From positions 992,001-1,056,000 of the forward strand of contig NZ_CP034073.1 in the NCBI RefSeq assembly GCF_003855155.1: a stretch of DNA of 64,000 nt, written 5' to 3'. Numbering within the stretch: the stretch's first letter is position 1; each line of letters starts with the position of its first letter. Below are positions 1-7,591 of this stretch, piece after piece. This DNA is from Shewanella psychromarinicola (GTDB taxonomy: Bacteria > Pseudomonadota > Gammaproteobacteria > Enterobacterales > Shewanellaceae). Made by a program: the position numbers and the translations under genes. The notes under the pieces are model-generated. The model was not told where the DNA came from and made no database searches. It worked only from the letters and a program-made list of their open reading frames with translations.

Positions 1-615
1 TTTACCGCCTTCATACTCCATCGCGTAGGTTTGACGTAAGTTTAATTGATTGGTTTCTTCGTTATAATATTCAGTGCCACTTACCTGCCCTGAATATAAA
101 TCGGTTGAATAACGTTCGTTGCGACTGGCACCGTATTCAGCATTTTTATAAAACGCAAACTCAGTCCCCCAACCGTCATTTGAATAAACTGTTTTAATAC
201 CTGTATCATAATCATCTTCAAAGCCTAAATAATACGGTACGCCGAACCAGAAACTATTTGAAATAAACCCAGGGTTACCAAATGGCACTTGATTTATACC
301 AACTTGAACTTGCACTTCTGGTGAGTAATCATAAAAAACATAACCATACCGTAATGCTTCCCAACCATCATAAAATCGATATTCAGATGATAAACCCCAA
401 TCATCTAATTTACCGTTAAATTTAACTGATGCCATTTCAAAGGTCAAATCACCTGCTTTATCTTTAGACGTTTCGCTATATTCTTTATATGAATAATTAG
501 CTCTTAATGTACCTGTTACATTAATTCCATCGTCAACATCTTGTGCAGTAGAATAAAAAGACACCATGCACAGTGACACTAATGAAGATAATAAAGACAA
601 CTTAAATAATTTCAT
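1..615 (-). CDS. Outer membrane porin, C-terminus cut by window edge
   Basis: The reading frame starts with ATG at 615 and stays open to base 1, giving 205 codons without a stop. It begins with a signal peptide (MKLFKLSLLSSLVSLC, cleavage near STAQ-DVDD). The rest alternates short polar and aromatic stretches typical of a beta-barrel (GTLRANYSYKEYSE, SSEYRFYDGW, VQVQVGINQVPFG). It starts 41 bp after the dddY stop with no terminator in between, so it is probably co-transcribed with the DMSP lyase. A role as a DMSP entry channel is inferred only from this position. It resembles phosphate-selective/OprO-type Shewanella porins in style, but I cannot assign a subfamily. Confidence 0.8.
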   Translation of the reverse strand, partial: MKLFKLSLLSSLVSLCMVSFYSTAQDVDDGINVTGTLRANYSYKEYSETSKDKAGDLTFEMASVKFNGKLDDWGLSSEYRFYDGWEALRYGYVFYDYSPEVQVQVGINQVPFGNPGFISNSFWFGVPYYLGFEDDYDTGIKTVYSNDGWGTEFAFYKNAEYGASRNERYSTDLYSGQVSGTEYYNEETNQLNLRQTYAMEYEGGK

Positions 616-656
616 TTTATGTTATTTCCCAATTTTTATATTTTTTAAGATGGTGA

Positions 657-1901
657 TTACCATTTTAATTTGGTTAAGTCACACTGAATAACTTCATCAC
701 TATGAGCTGGTGTGCCTGGATTTTTAGCTGACTCACAAAGCAGTGTTGTGCCATAGTCATTACGTTTGTCATTAGCATTACTTCTTGCCCAAACAGACAC
801 AATGGCACGCTCTTCTGGTTTAGCTTCACAGCTGCCATCAACTTCAAAGGCATGGATAGTATTTTGATGAAAGTACATAAGAGGATCGTGTTCTGCACTA
901 CTGGATAACCACTGACTTTGGGCATTAAATTGACCCGCATCAAATTGTACGGTTCTAACGTTACTGTCTTCACGCACTGTGGTGACAAGCTTAGAGTCTT
1001 CACGCACTGCAAAGGTCGTAAATTCATTCGCACAAGCAGGAACTCGCATGTTGTAATAAATTTCAGATATTGCATGGTTATGGTATGGATATAGGGTATC
1101 GACCGACTGAACTGTCATACCAACTTCGGCACCCACTTTTTGTTTATTGATCTCATCTATGCGTAACAATCCCCAATGACCAAAGATTTCGGCATAGGCA
1201 TAGCCACCACGGATATTATTGAAATTTTTATCATTGCGTTTGCTTTCTTGTGCATACATAGGGAACCAACCGGCGGCAGCCCATAAGTTAGGCAATGCAT
1301 TGGCACTGATATCGGTAGGAAAAGCTGAAGGCATTTTGACTTCGTCGCCCATCACCATTTTGGCAAAGTTTTTGGTAAACTCTTTACCCATTTTACGGAC
1401 ATCTTTGTTGGTCACTTTGTTATCAAAAAAGCTGTTAAATGATTCGCGTTTAAGCCATTTCGCAACCGGAGAGTTTTGCTCTAATTCGCCACCAGGACTG
1501 TATATCCAATTGACATCTTCGCGGGCGCCAAAACACTTTTTCGCTTTATTTGGATTATTGATAACTTGATAAATATTTTTAACCATTAACTTCATGTCTC
1601 TTCGATCCATGATGCACATGTTCTTACCGCCTTCGGTAGAATCATACATCGCTTCATCGGAGTTTAAGCATGGACCATTTTCACTATTGGTTAATGCTAC
1701 CGCATAAGACTCTAAATATTGCAGTGTTTCATTCCATAATATATCGACATACTTTTGATCATCTTCATTATACTGTGACTCTTCACCTAAACAGGTAAAC
1801 TCAGCATTATTGATATCGTTTTGGTCTAAAAAACTAGGTAACTCACTTGCCATAGCAGAACTAGACAACAGCATCATCACTAACAACGTATTATATTTCA
1901 T
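657..1901 (-). CDS. dddY: Periplasmic DMSP lyase DddY
   Basis: A 414-residue protein with a Sec signal peptide (residues 1-18, cut near AMA-S). DddY cleaves dimethylsulfoniopropionate to acrylate and dimethyl sulfide in the periplasm. The cupin metal-site motif characteristic of DMSP lyases is at residues 271-283 (YPYHNHAISEIYY, with His274/His276, Glu280 and Tyr282/283). The second cupin motif NTIHAF supplies His350. Its length, its long N-terminal helical part with Cys pairs and its periplasmic location match DddY rather than the smaller cytoplasmic DddL/Q/W/P lyases. It is transcribed toward a porin. A perfect 16-bp palindrome lies 45 bp upstream of the start and is nearly repeated before the reductase genes at 3345-5247. 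Assignment is from recalled family motifs. Confidence 0.9.
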   Translation of the reverse strand: MKYNTLLVMMLLSSSAMASELPSFLDQNDINNAEFTCLGEESQYNEDDQKYVDILWNETLQYLESYAVALTNSENGPCLNSDEAMYDSTEGGKNMCIMDRRDMKLMVKNIYQVINNPNKAKKCFGAREDVNWIYSPGGELEQNSPVAKWLKRESFNSFFDNKVTNKDVRKMGKEFTKNFAKMVMGDEVKMPSAFPTDISANALPNLWAAAGWFPMYAQESKRNDKNFNNIRGGYAYAEIFGHWGLLRIDEINKQKVGAEVGMTVQSVDTLYPYHNHAISEIYYNMRVPACANEFTTFAVREDSKLVTTVREDSNVRTVQFDAGQFNAQSQWLSSSAEHDPLMYFHQNTIHAFEVDGSCEAKPEERAIVSVWARSNANDKRNDYGTTLLCESAKNPGTPAHSDEVIQCDLTKLKW

Positions 1902-1945
1902 AACATCCCTCTTTCATTATTATTAAGCGCGGGAAGATATTACAC

Positions 1946-1961
1946 TTGGAATTAATTCCAA
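1946..1961. promoter_or_regulatory. Perfect palindromic operator upstream of dddY
   Basis: TTGGAATTAATTCCAA reads identically on both strands and sits 45 bp upstream of the dddY start codon. Nearly the same sequence occurs at 5289-5304 before the flavin reductase gene, and a variant with the same arms at 5404-5419. This suggests one regulator controls both units. No obvious regulator gene lies between them, so it must act from elsewhere. Confidence 0.6.
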
Positions 1962-2058
1962 ACACTTGCACTCAAGAGGTTTGTAATAAAAAACATTATT
2001 ACAAACAGATAATAGATAATAGATAACAATATAGAAGCAGTACATTAATTTATAAAAA

Positions 2059-2148
2059 CTAATAACTAAAAATCTAATAACTAAGAAACTAATATCTAAA
2101 AATCTAATATCTAATAAGCTAATAACTAGAAATCTAATAAGCCAATTA
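2059..2148. repeat. 15-bp degenerate tandem repeat tract
   Basis: About six consecutive 15-bp units of the form CTAATAACTAAAAAT start at 2059, 2074, 2089, 2104, 2119 and 2134. Most differences are in the last five bases; the sixth unit is the most degenerate. The tract is A/T-only apart from the leading C and a few G. It lies between the dddY promoter and the IS30-type element, and similar CTAATAA words continue on the far side of the element (about 3232-3250). Confidence 0.75.
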
Positions 2149-2175
2149 GTTAATAAGTTAATAAATAAGAAGAGT

Positions 2176-3231
2176 CCGAATTCAGATAATAACTGCGACA
2201 CTCATAGACTAGGTTCGAAGAAGCCAACTGCTGAAAGTGGTAGGCTTTATCTCGCCAAAGAAAAAAAGTATCACTATGAGTTATCAGCAGTTGACTGAGG
2301 GTAGAAGATATCAGTCCTTTTAGACCGAGGCATTTCAATTGCCTTGATTGCAAAAACCATCAATTGTCATCGCGCTACTGCCTATCGAGAACTAAAGCGT
2401 TGTAATGGCCAGTTGGGTTATTGTCCTGACCATGCTCAAGCCAATGCCTGTGATATGCGACATCATTCAGCCAAATATACGATACCCGAGACAAGGGTAA
2501 GCACTGTCCGTTTCCTATTAAAACATGACTGGGGTCCAGAGCAGATTTCACAAGTGTGGTCTGGAATGGACCAAGCCGTCAGTCATGAATGGATTTATCG
2601 GTTTGTGGCAAGGAATTAGCATCAAGGTGGCAAGCTATACCGTCATCTACGTCAAGGGTATAAACGCTATCGCAGAGGCAAAAAAGAGAAGGCTCCAGCG
2701 ATTAAAAATGGCATGTCTATCGAATCTGTCGATACCCGCGACCGTTTCGGTGATTGGGAAATCGATACCGTATTAGGCAAGCATGGCACAGGTTCAATAG
2801 TGACGATACTGGAGCGGAAAATCCGTTTTTACTTGATAAAGAAAGTGGCCTCAAAATCTGCTGAGGATGTGACTAAAGCCACGATTGAATTATTCGTGCC
2901 GTACAAGCAGCATGTGCGCACAATAACAGCCGATAATGGTCGCGAGTTTGCTCATCACCAAGCCATTGCCAAAGCGTTAGCCGCAGAGTTTTATTTCGCT
3001 CACCCATACAGCTCTTGGGAGCGTGGCGCCAATGAGAACGCCAATGGCCGGTTAAGAAATATGTAAAAAAAGGGATCGACTTGAGGACAGTAAGCGATGA
3101 CATCATCTTGTTTGCGCAGAACAGGATTAACCATCGGCCCAAGAAATGTTTGAAGTTTAAGCCGTCAGCGGTTGTTTTTAAACAATTAGCGGCTTAATTT
3201 GCCGAGTGTCGCACTTCGGAGTTGAATTCGG
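2176..3231. mobile_element. IS30-family insertion sequence, degenerate
   Basis: An element of about 1.06 kb. The left end reads CCGAATTCA, then TGCGACACTC about 17 bp further in. The right end, read in reverse, gives CCGAATTCA and TGCGACACTC at the same spacing, so these are imperfect terminal inverted repeats. The single internal gene is an IS30 transposase broken by at least three mutations. The words AATAAATAAGAAG (about 2160-2172 and 3245-3257) flank the element on both sides, but they belong to the surrounding repeat tract and are not a clean target duplication. It separates the reductase operon terminator from dddY. Confidence 0.85.
2276..3197 (+). pseudogene. IS30-family transposase, multiply broken
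   Basis: The expected start is MSYQQLTEGRRYQ at 2276. A frameshift near 2311-2316 moves the reading to the frame containing LIAKTINCHRATAYRELKRC (helix-turn-helix). An in-frame TAG stops it at 2617-2619, after which the same frame continues with QGGKLYRHLRQGYKRYRRG. The DDE integrase core is recognisable: FGDWEIDTVLG, ITADNGREFAHH and the Glu of WERGANENANGRLR. A second frameshift near 3057-3060 precedes KKGIDLRTVSDDIIFAQNRI, ending at TAA 3195-3197. At least three lesions make it inactive unless complemented in trans. Confidence 0.88.
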
Positions 3232-3287
3232 GACTAATAAACTAATAAATAAGAAGGGTAATTCTATTAATCATTAAAAATATAAAA

Positions 3288-3315
3288 GCCACATATTAAT
3301 TACTTAATATGTGGC
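3288..3315 (-). terminator. Terminator of the reductase/cytochrome operon
   Basis: GCCACATATTAA and TTAATATGTGGC form a perfect 12-bp stem with a 4-nt loop, followed on the minus strand by TTTTATATTTTTAA. It lies 30 bp past the cytochrome stop codon and before the IS30-type element. Confidence 0.85.
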
Positions 3316-3344
3316 TTATTAAACTAATATGAATTTAAATTAGT

Positions 3345-3698
3345 TTATCCTTTATGCTTGTCAAACTTGAAAGTATGACAGTTGCTGCATAATGGTTCTT
3401 TAGGTGTATGTTCACCATGGCACTCTTGGCAAGGTACTTCTTTACCATAGTGAAGATTGTTATGTGGGTTTTGCCACTTGTCTTCTTCACTTCTAGCCGT
3501 CTGCTTTGCTAAGTCATCAACATCATGACACTGCAAACAGGATTCATCAGATGGGAACTGCTTTATGCCATTGTCATGACAAGTTTTACAGTCATTACCG
3601 ATTACGTCTTTGTGGTAGTCACGGATCTCTGCTGACTGTACTGATAAACTGGTTAGCCCAAGTAGTACCAGCCCAAGTATAATATTAAAGTTTTTCAT
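3345..3698 (-). CDS. Small periplasmic tetrahaem cytochrome c
   Basis: A 117-residue protein with a signal peptide (residues 1-22, ending VQSA-E). It has exactly four CXXCH haem sites: CKTCH 37-41, CLQCH 54-58, CQECH 90-94 and CSNCH 104-108. Extra His residues are available as distal ligands. The layout matches the haem domain of Shewanella flavocytochrome c3, here as a separate polypeptide. The gene follows the flavin subunit by 28 bp and shares its terminator, so the two probably form a two-subunit reductase. The cytochrome would carry electrons from the quinol dehydrogenase CymA (not in this window) to the flavin. Confidence 0.92.
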   Translation of the reverse strand: MKNFNIILGLVLLGLTSLSVQSAEIRDYHKDVIGNDCKTCHDNGIKQFPSDESCLQCHDVDDLAKQTARSEEDKWQNPHNNLHYGKEVPCQECHGEHTPKEPLCSNCHTFKFDKHKG

Positions 3699-3726
3699 TA
3701 ATGATTCCTCTTGTTCACGGGTCTAG

Positions 3727-5247
3727 TTAAACTTTCATAAGACTTCTAGCGGCCGTCATGCCCATCACCATACATTCTGGGATAGAACAACTACCTAAAC
3801 GGCTAACGCCATGAATACCACCGCAAACTTCACCCGCGGCATAAAGACCCGGAATAGACTTACCAGTAAAGCTATCTGCCACTTCGGCTTTAGTATTTAC
3901 TTTTACACCACCTTGACAGTAATGTACTTTTGGCCATAAACGCACGACAGTAAAGGGTGCTTCAATATATTTGCCAGCCGCCTTAGTCATGTTTTTACCA
4001 AACTGCTTATCTTCGCCAGTTTTAACATAGCCGTTGTATTCAGCAATTTGTGCTTTTAAGCCAGCTAAAGGCACACCAAAGTGTGTTGCTAACTCTTCAA
4101 CTGAATCAAACTTCCAACCGACATTGTATTTAATAACTTTTTCGGTATTTGGATGTGCTTTAGAATCTTTAAAACTGGTGATCAAAAGCGGTGGTACAGG
4201 ATTGCCTTTTTCATCACGATTTTCTAATTCAGCATCGGCACGTGTTTTACGATCCGCAATTTCATTCATGAAACGCTTACCGGTTGTACGGCTAACCGCC
4301 ATTGAATGAGGCAAGTTGAAGATAGAATAGTTAGACACATAACCAAAGCCACCTTCATCAGGTGAAGCCCAAGGGCCTGATTGGATATAAGCCAAATGCG
4401 TAGGGATAGCACCCAAACGGAACATTTCATACATGCCCTCGCCTGTTGCACCTGGTGCATTAGTACAACCAACGTCTGCCGTTAAGGTTGGATCTTGCGC
4501 CATACGTAAATCTACGTTTTGCGCAAAGCCACCAGTGGCCATAATCACACCACGTTTGGCGCGAATATTGAGAACTTTACCTGGTTGGTCTTCACCAAAG
4601 TGGTAATTGGTACGCATCTTAACACCAACAACTTCGCCTTTAGCACCGACGAGGAACCCTTCAAATTTTGAACGGTTGTGGGTATTAACCCCAATGCGTT
4701 TACATTCTTTAAACAATGGCTGGGTGATACCTGCTCCACAACTCACCGTAGTTTGGTAAGTACGTGCAACCGAATGACCGCCTAATTGTTGTAAGTACGG
4801 GTGGAATTCAGAACCTGCGTCTAACGTCATTTGCAACGCTTCAACCGCATGAGATGCAACATGACGTAATAAACCCTCATCAGCAACACCACGACCCGAG
4901 GCTAGTTGGTCATTGACCATTCTATCCACCGAATCTTTAACACCTTCTGTCTTTTGCATCGGTGTTCCAGGCGCGGCAAAAAGCCCACCATTAATAGCTG
5001 AGTTTCCGCCAAAATATGACATCTTCTCAAACATATGAATGTCTTTTGCACCTTTTCTAGTGGCTTCGATTGCGGCAGCTAAGCCCGCAAATCCAGAACC
5101 AATAATGACAATCTCAACTTCTTTGTCCCATTTTACACCATCAGCTTTCTCAGACACTGCCATTGCTGGTGCTACCATCGCTGCACCAGCAGCAATACCT
5201 AGACCTGCAATAAACTTACGGCGCCCTAATAGATCTATATTGCTCAT
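3727..5247 (-). CDS. Flavocytochrome c flavin subunit; probable acrylate/methacrylate-type enoate reductase
   Basis: A 506-residue periplasmic FAD enzyme of the fumarate reductase/flavocytochrome c family. The N-terminus has a Tat-like signal (GRRKFIAG, residues 8-15, then a hydrophobic stretch to about 30). The FAD dinucleotide fold starts at IIGSGFAG (residues 48-55). Substrate-site residues equivalent to the C-terminal His and Arg of fumarate reductase are in IHGVSRLG (His479, Arg483). The stretch DRKTRAD probably supplies the catalytic Arg. The region that holds a substrate-carboxylate His in fumarate reductase reads YIQSGPWAS here, which argues against fumarate. There is no FMN-binding or haem domain; haems come from the downstream cytochrome. 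Beside dddY the likeliest substrate is acrylate, by inference. Urocanate or methacrylate remain possible. Confidence 0.85.
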   Translation of the reverse strand: MSNIDLLGRRKFIAGLGIAAGAAMVAPAMAVSEKADGVKWDKEVEIVIIGSGFAGLAAAIEATRKGAKDIHMFEKMSYFGGNSAINGGLFAAPGTPMQKTEGVKDSVDRMVNDQLASGRGVADEGLLRHVASHAVEALQMTLDAGSEFHPYLQQLGGHSVARTYQTTVSCGAGITQPLFKECKRIGVNTHNRSKFEGFLVGAKGEVVGVKMRTNYHFGEDQPGKVLNIRAKRGVIMATGGFAQNVDLRMAQDPTLTADVGCTNAPGATGEGMYEMFRLGAIPTHLAYIQSGPWASPDEGGFGYVSNYSIFNLPHSMAVSRTTGKRFMNEIADRKTRADAELENRDEKGNPVPPLLITSFKDSKAHPNTEKVIKYNVGWKFDSVEELATHFGVPLAGLKAQIAEYNGYVKTGEDKQFGKNMTKAAGKYIEAPFTVVRLWPKVHYCQGGVKVNTKAEVADSFTGKSIPGLYAAGEVCGGIHGVSRLGSCSIPECMVMGMTAARSLMKV

Positions 5248-5288
5248 AGGTTATCACCCCTTTTTGTAATTGACGGTTTATCATATCC

Positions 5289-5304
5289 TTGGAATTGATT
5301 CCAA
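5289..5304. promoter_or_regulatory. Palindromic operator upstream of the flavin reductase gene
   Basis: TTGGAATTGATTCCAA, 41 bp upstream of the start codon at 5247. It differs from the dddY palindrome at 1946-1961 by one central base. Confidence 0.6.
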
Positions 5305-5403
5305 AACGGGAACTATTGTTAATGTTTGGTGAAAAAAACTGCGGATGTGAACTAATCAATTGTAGGTAGGGCTTTTAGTAACATTTGTAACGGCACATAG
5401 ATT

Positions 5404-5419
5404 TTGGACTGCAATCCAA
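5404..5419. promoter_or_regulatory. Second TTGGA-N6-TCCAA operator half-pair
   Basis: TTGGACTGCAATCCAA has the same arms and spacing as the sites at 1946 and 5289 but a different core. Two sites 115 bp apart before one promoter would suit looping or cooperative binding by a dimeric regulator. Confidence 0.5.
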
Positions 5420-5420
5420 A

Positions 5421-5868
5421 CTGTGAAATCATCTTACTATCAGATTTTTAACACATTAACCTATAACATTATCGACTGAGGATAACCTTAACCTAAGTAA
5501 CACTTTAGGACTATGTCGAGTGCTTATTCTATTGGCTTCAGAGAGGCGCTATCAACATATTGAGTCAAAACATGACGGTTTATCAAACGGTTTCCGCTTT
5601 ATTAAAAGCCATCACCACAGCCTATCACGTAAGTCAAAATGGCCTTACACGGTATGCTACTGTTTAAGATTAGCCATCGTCGCCAGCGGATCCAATCAAT
5701 CACCGCGGACTTTGCGTTACGGTGCTGTTTGCTCATTTAGGCCATTAAGATATAAATAACCTCATTCCAACATAATAAACGTTTATCAAATAGGACAAGT
5801 ATTCTGCTTTGGGTCAATTTATCCCATCCCCAAAACCGAGTTGAGATTAAATAAATAACGCCTTTTTC
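5421..5868. other. Intergenic stretch with no supported gene; contains a repeat fragment
   Basis: No convincing coding region was seen on either strand. An open frame at 5520-5759 has no start signal and no recognisable domain. Bases about 5815-5853, read in reverse, match the left end of the intergenic repeat family seen at 18782 and 29347 (CTCAACTCGG followed by GATGGGATAA). Confidence 0.5.
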
Positions 5869-5894
5869 GCCGCATCAACTTGTGCTGATGCGGC
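5869..5894 (-). terminator. Hairpin after the DUF3612 regulator gene
   Basis: GCCGCATCA and TGATGCGGC form a 9-bp stem with an 8-nt loop, 15 bp beyond the regulator stop codon. No long U-run follows on the minus strand, so termination strength is uncertain. Confidence 0.45.
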
Positions 5895-5908
5895 TTTAAA
5901 AAGACTAT

Positions 5909-7444
5909 TTACCCCTGATTTCCCTCGCATAAATTACGCCCAGCGGCATAACAACTTGGCTGACGAGGACATACTGCGCCACGCGAGCAAATTAACTGCG
6001 CATCTTTTTTTATCCCGCGCTCAATCCAGTTAATATTGAGGATTTTAGCCACACTGTTGAGATCTTTTTGGATGTGTTTGGGGATAATGATTGAACCACC
6101 GCCCGCGGCACAAGCTTGTTTAAGATCGTAAGCAATCGACTGCGCATCTTTTCCTTGCGCCTCAATGGCTGGGTTTAAATCTATTCCAGCACATAGAACA
6201 TGCGGATTACCCGCAGAGTCGTCGACCTTAATCGATTCACAGCAATAAATCCGCGGTTCATTGCCGACATTTAAAATCGATATTTGCGCAGAGGTGCCTT
6301 CTACCGGTTCGTTGATCATTCTAAACACAGCCCAATGCTGGCAAGGGTCTTCAACCAAGCGCATGTTACCCCAAGGCAGAGGGATACCATTACCGCGGTA
6401 AACCGCTTTTAACTTACCCGGCGCATAGGCATCAAAATAATGCCAATGTGGATAAGGTGACACCACCGTCATACGACGCATGGCGACAGAAGCGGATACC
6501 TGCAATTGTTTATGTACGCTAATCTCATAGCCATGACGGTCGAGTAACTGCCGATATGGCACTTTAGGACACAATAAGGCGCCGGCAAAAAAGCTTGATT
6601 CAAAATCGCGCCACGCATGCAAAATATCTTGTGCATTCAGAGTATTAGATTGTGGTATAAGCGCATCATCAAAGTCATCACGGCGACCCGACATCATCAC
6701 ACTCTTTAAGCCATCTTTATTGTGTAACACACAATGACCTATGTGCACCGCCAAATCATACTTCAACCTACTGGGTCTATTTTTCAGAATATTACTGATA
6801 TAAATGGTACCGGGCGGTTCAAAAAATGACGTCACCAACTGCTTAGAACTTATGCCCATTTCGTTGATGACTTCTTTAGGAACACGGTCAATCCATTTAA
6901 TTTTTAAGCCCATGCCTTTAGCAATATCAATAATATCTTCGGTGGCCAGCGGCATACGCTTTAAGCCGACTTCTTCGGCGGCGCGCTCTAAATCAGGGAA
7001 ATGATTTTGATGATGTTCTTGGTGGGCGCGAATAAGCAAATGGGCAAATTGACGGCCACTGGTGCCGGTTTGCGACAACATTTCAGGGATAGCAATTTGT
7101 AAGATGTCATTAGAAAACAAAAAGCTTGGCTCAAGTGGCATACCACTGACTCCGCCTTTACTACCCTTTTCGGGGGTAATCGCTTCATCTTCTGGTACGT
7201 CATCAAGAAACCAGCCCACATCTTTCTGGAAAACAACCGCTATTACCGCCAGCATATCCGCGCTTGGTACCCGCTTCCCGCGCTCGATCATTGACAAATA
7301 TGACACTGATGGCGAATTACTTGAGTCAACACGCACACAACGAGCAGACAAGTCTTCCATGGTTAAGTTGTTGCGCTTACGCAAGTTTCTTATCTTGGTG
7401 CCCAAAAAATGGGTCTTTCGCATTAAGCTTTTATCATTTCTCAT
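5909..7444 (-). CDS. XRE-family transcriptional regulator, DUF3612 type (ScfR/RamB-like)
   Basis: A 511-residue cytoplasmic regulator. Residues about 12-75 are a Cro/C1 helix-turn-helix (GTKIRNLRKRNNLTMEDLS, YLSMIERGKRVPSADMLAV). Residues about 190-250 resemble the ImmA/IrrE-like segment, but the usual HExxH metal motif is reduced to AVHIGHCVLH. The C-terminus is Cys-rich (CSRGAVCPRQPSCYAAGRNLC), like the acyl-CoA/glyoxylate-linked regulators RamB and ScfR. It is divergent from a gene encoding a malate synthase G domain (7592-8110), which suggests a role in acetate/glyoxylate or short-chain acyl metabolism. That is inference from context and from RamB controlling aceA/aceB. An alternative start is Met at 7423. 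Confidence 0.8.
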   Translation of the reverse strand: MRNDKSLMRKTHFLGTKIRNLRKRNNLTMEDLSARCVRVDSSNSPSVSYLSMIERGKRVPSADMLAVIAVVFQKDVGWFLDDVPEDEAITPEKGSKGGVSGMPLEPSFLFSNDILQIAIPEMLSQTGTSGRQFAHLLIRAHQEHHQNHFPDLERAAEEVGLKRMPLATEDIIDIAKGMGLKIKWIDRVPKEVINEMGISSKQLVTSFFEPPGTIYISNILKNRPSRLKYDLAVHIGHCVLHNKDGLKSVMMSGRRDDFDDALIPQSNTLNAQDILHAWRDFESSFFAGALLCPKVPYRQLLDRHGYEISVHKQLQVSASVAMRRMTVVSPYPHWHYFDAYAPGKLKAVYRGNGIPLPWGNMRLVEDPCQHWAVFRMINEPVEGTSAQISILNVGNEPRIYCCESIKVDDSAGNPHVLCAGIDLNPAIEAQGKDAQSIAYDLKQACAAGGGSIIIPKHIQKDLNSVAKILNINWIERGIKKDAQLICSRGAVCPRQPSCYAAGRNLCEGNQG

Positions 7445-7460
7445 TTTGTATAATTCACAC

Positions 7461-7493
7461 TGTAAAATTTTTATTGTGAAATTGTTTGTAAAA
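7461..7493. promoter_or_regulatory. Candidate operator: three TGTRAAA words in the divergent promoter region
   Basis: TGTAAAA (7461), TGTGAAA (7475) and TGTAAAA (7487) lie in the same orientation within 33 bp, close upstream of the regulator start at 7444. An A/T-rich array this close to a start codon could be the regulator's own operator. This is pattern recognition only. Confidence 0.35.
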
Positions 7494-7591
7494 ATAGCAT
7501 AGACTAAAAATCAAGCTGCTAACAGAGCTTAATGATAAACAATAATTAGAAAGGTTTTCTGACCTACAACAATACGAAGAGGAATAAGGCG

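Noticed and set aside
2059..2148. Short regular repeats as a CRISPR array
   Set aside because: The units are 15 bp, directly adjacent, and have no unique spacers or nearby cas genes.
3727..5247. Fumarate reductase
   Set aside because: The flavoprotein lacks its own haem domain and the substrate His region of fumarate reductase is replaced. The dddY context fits an acrylate-type substrate better.
5520..5759. Open frame of 79 codons as a gene
   Set aside because: It has no ribosome site and no recognisable domain, and its text looks like translated non-coding DNA.
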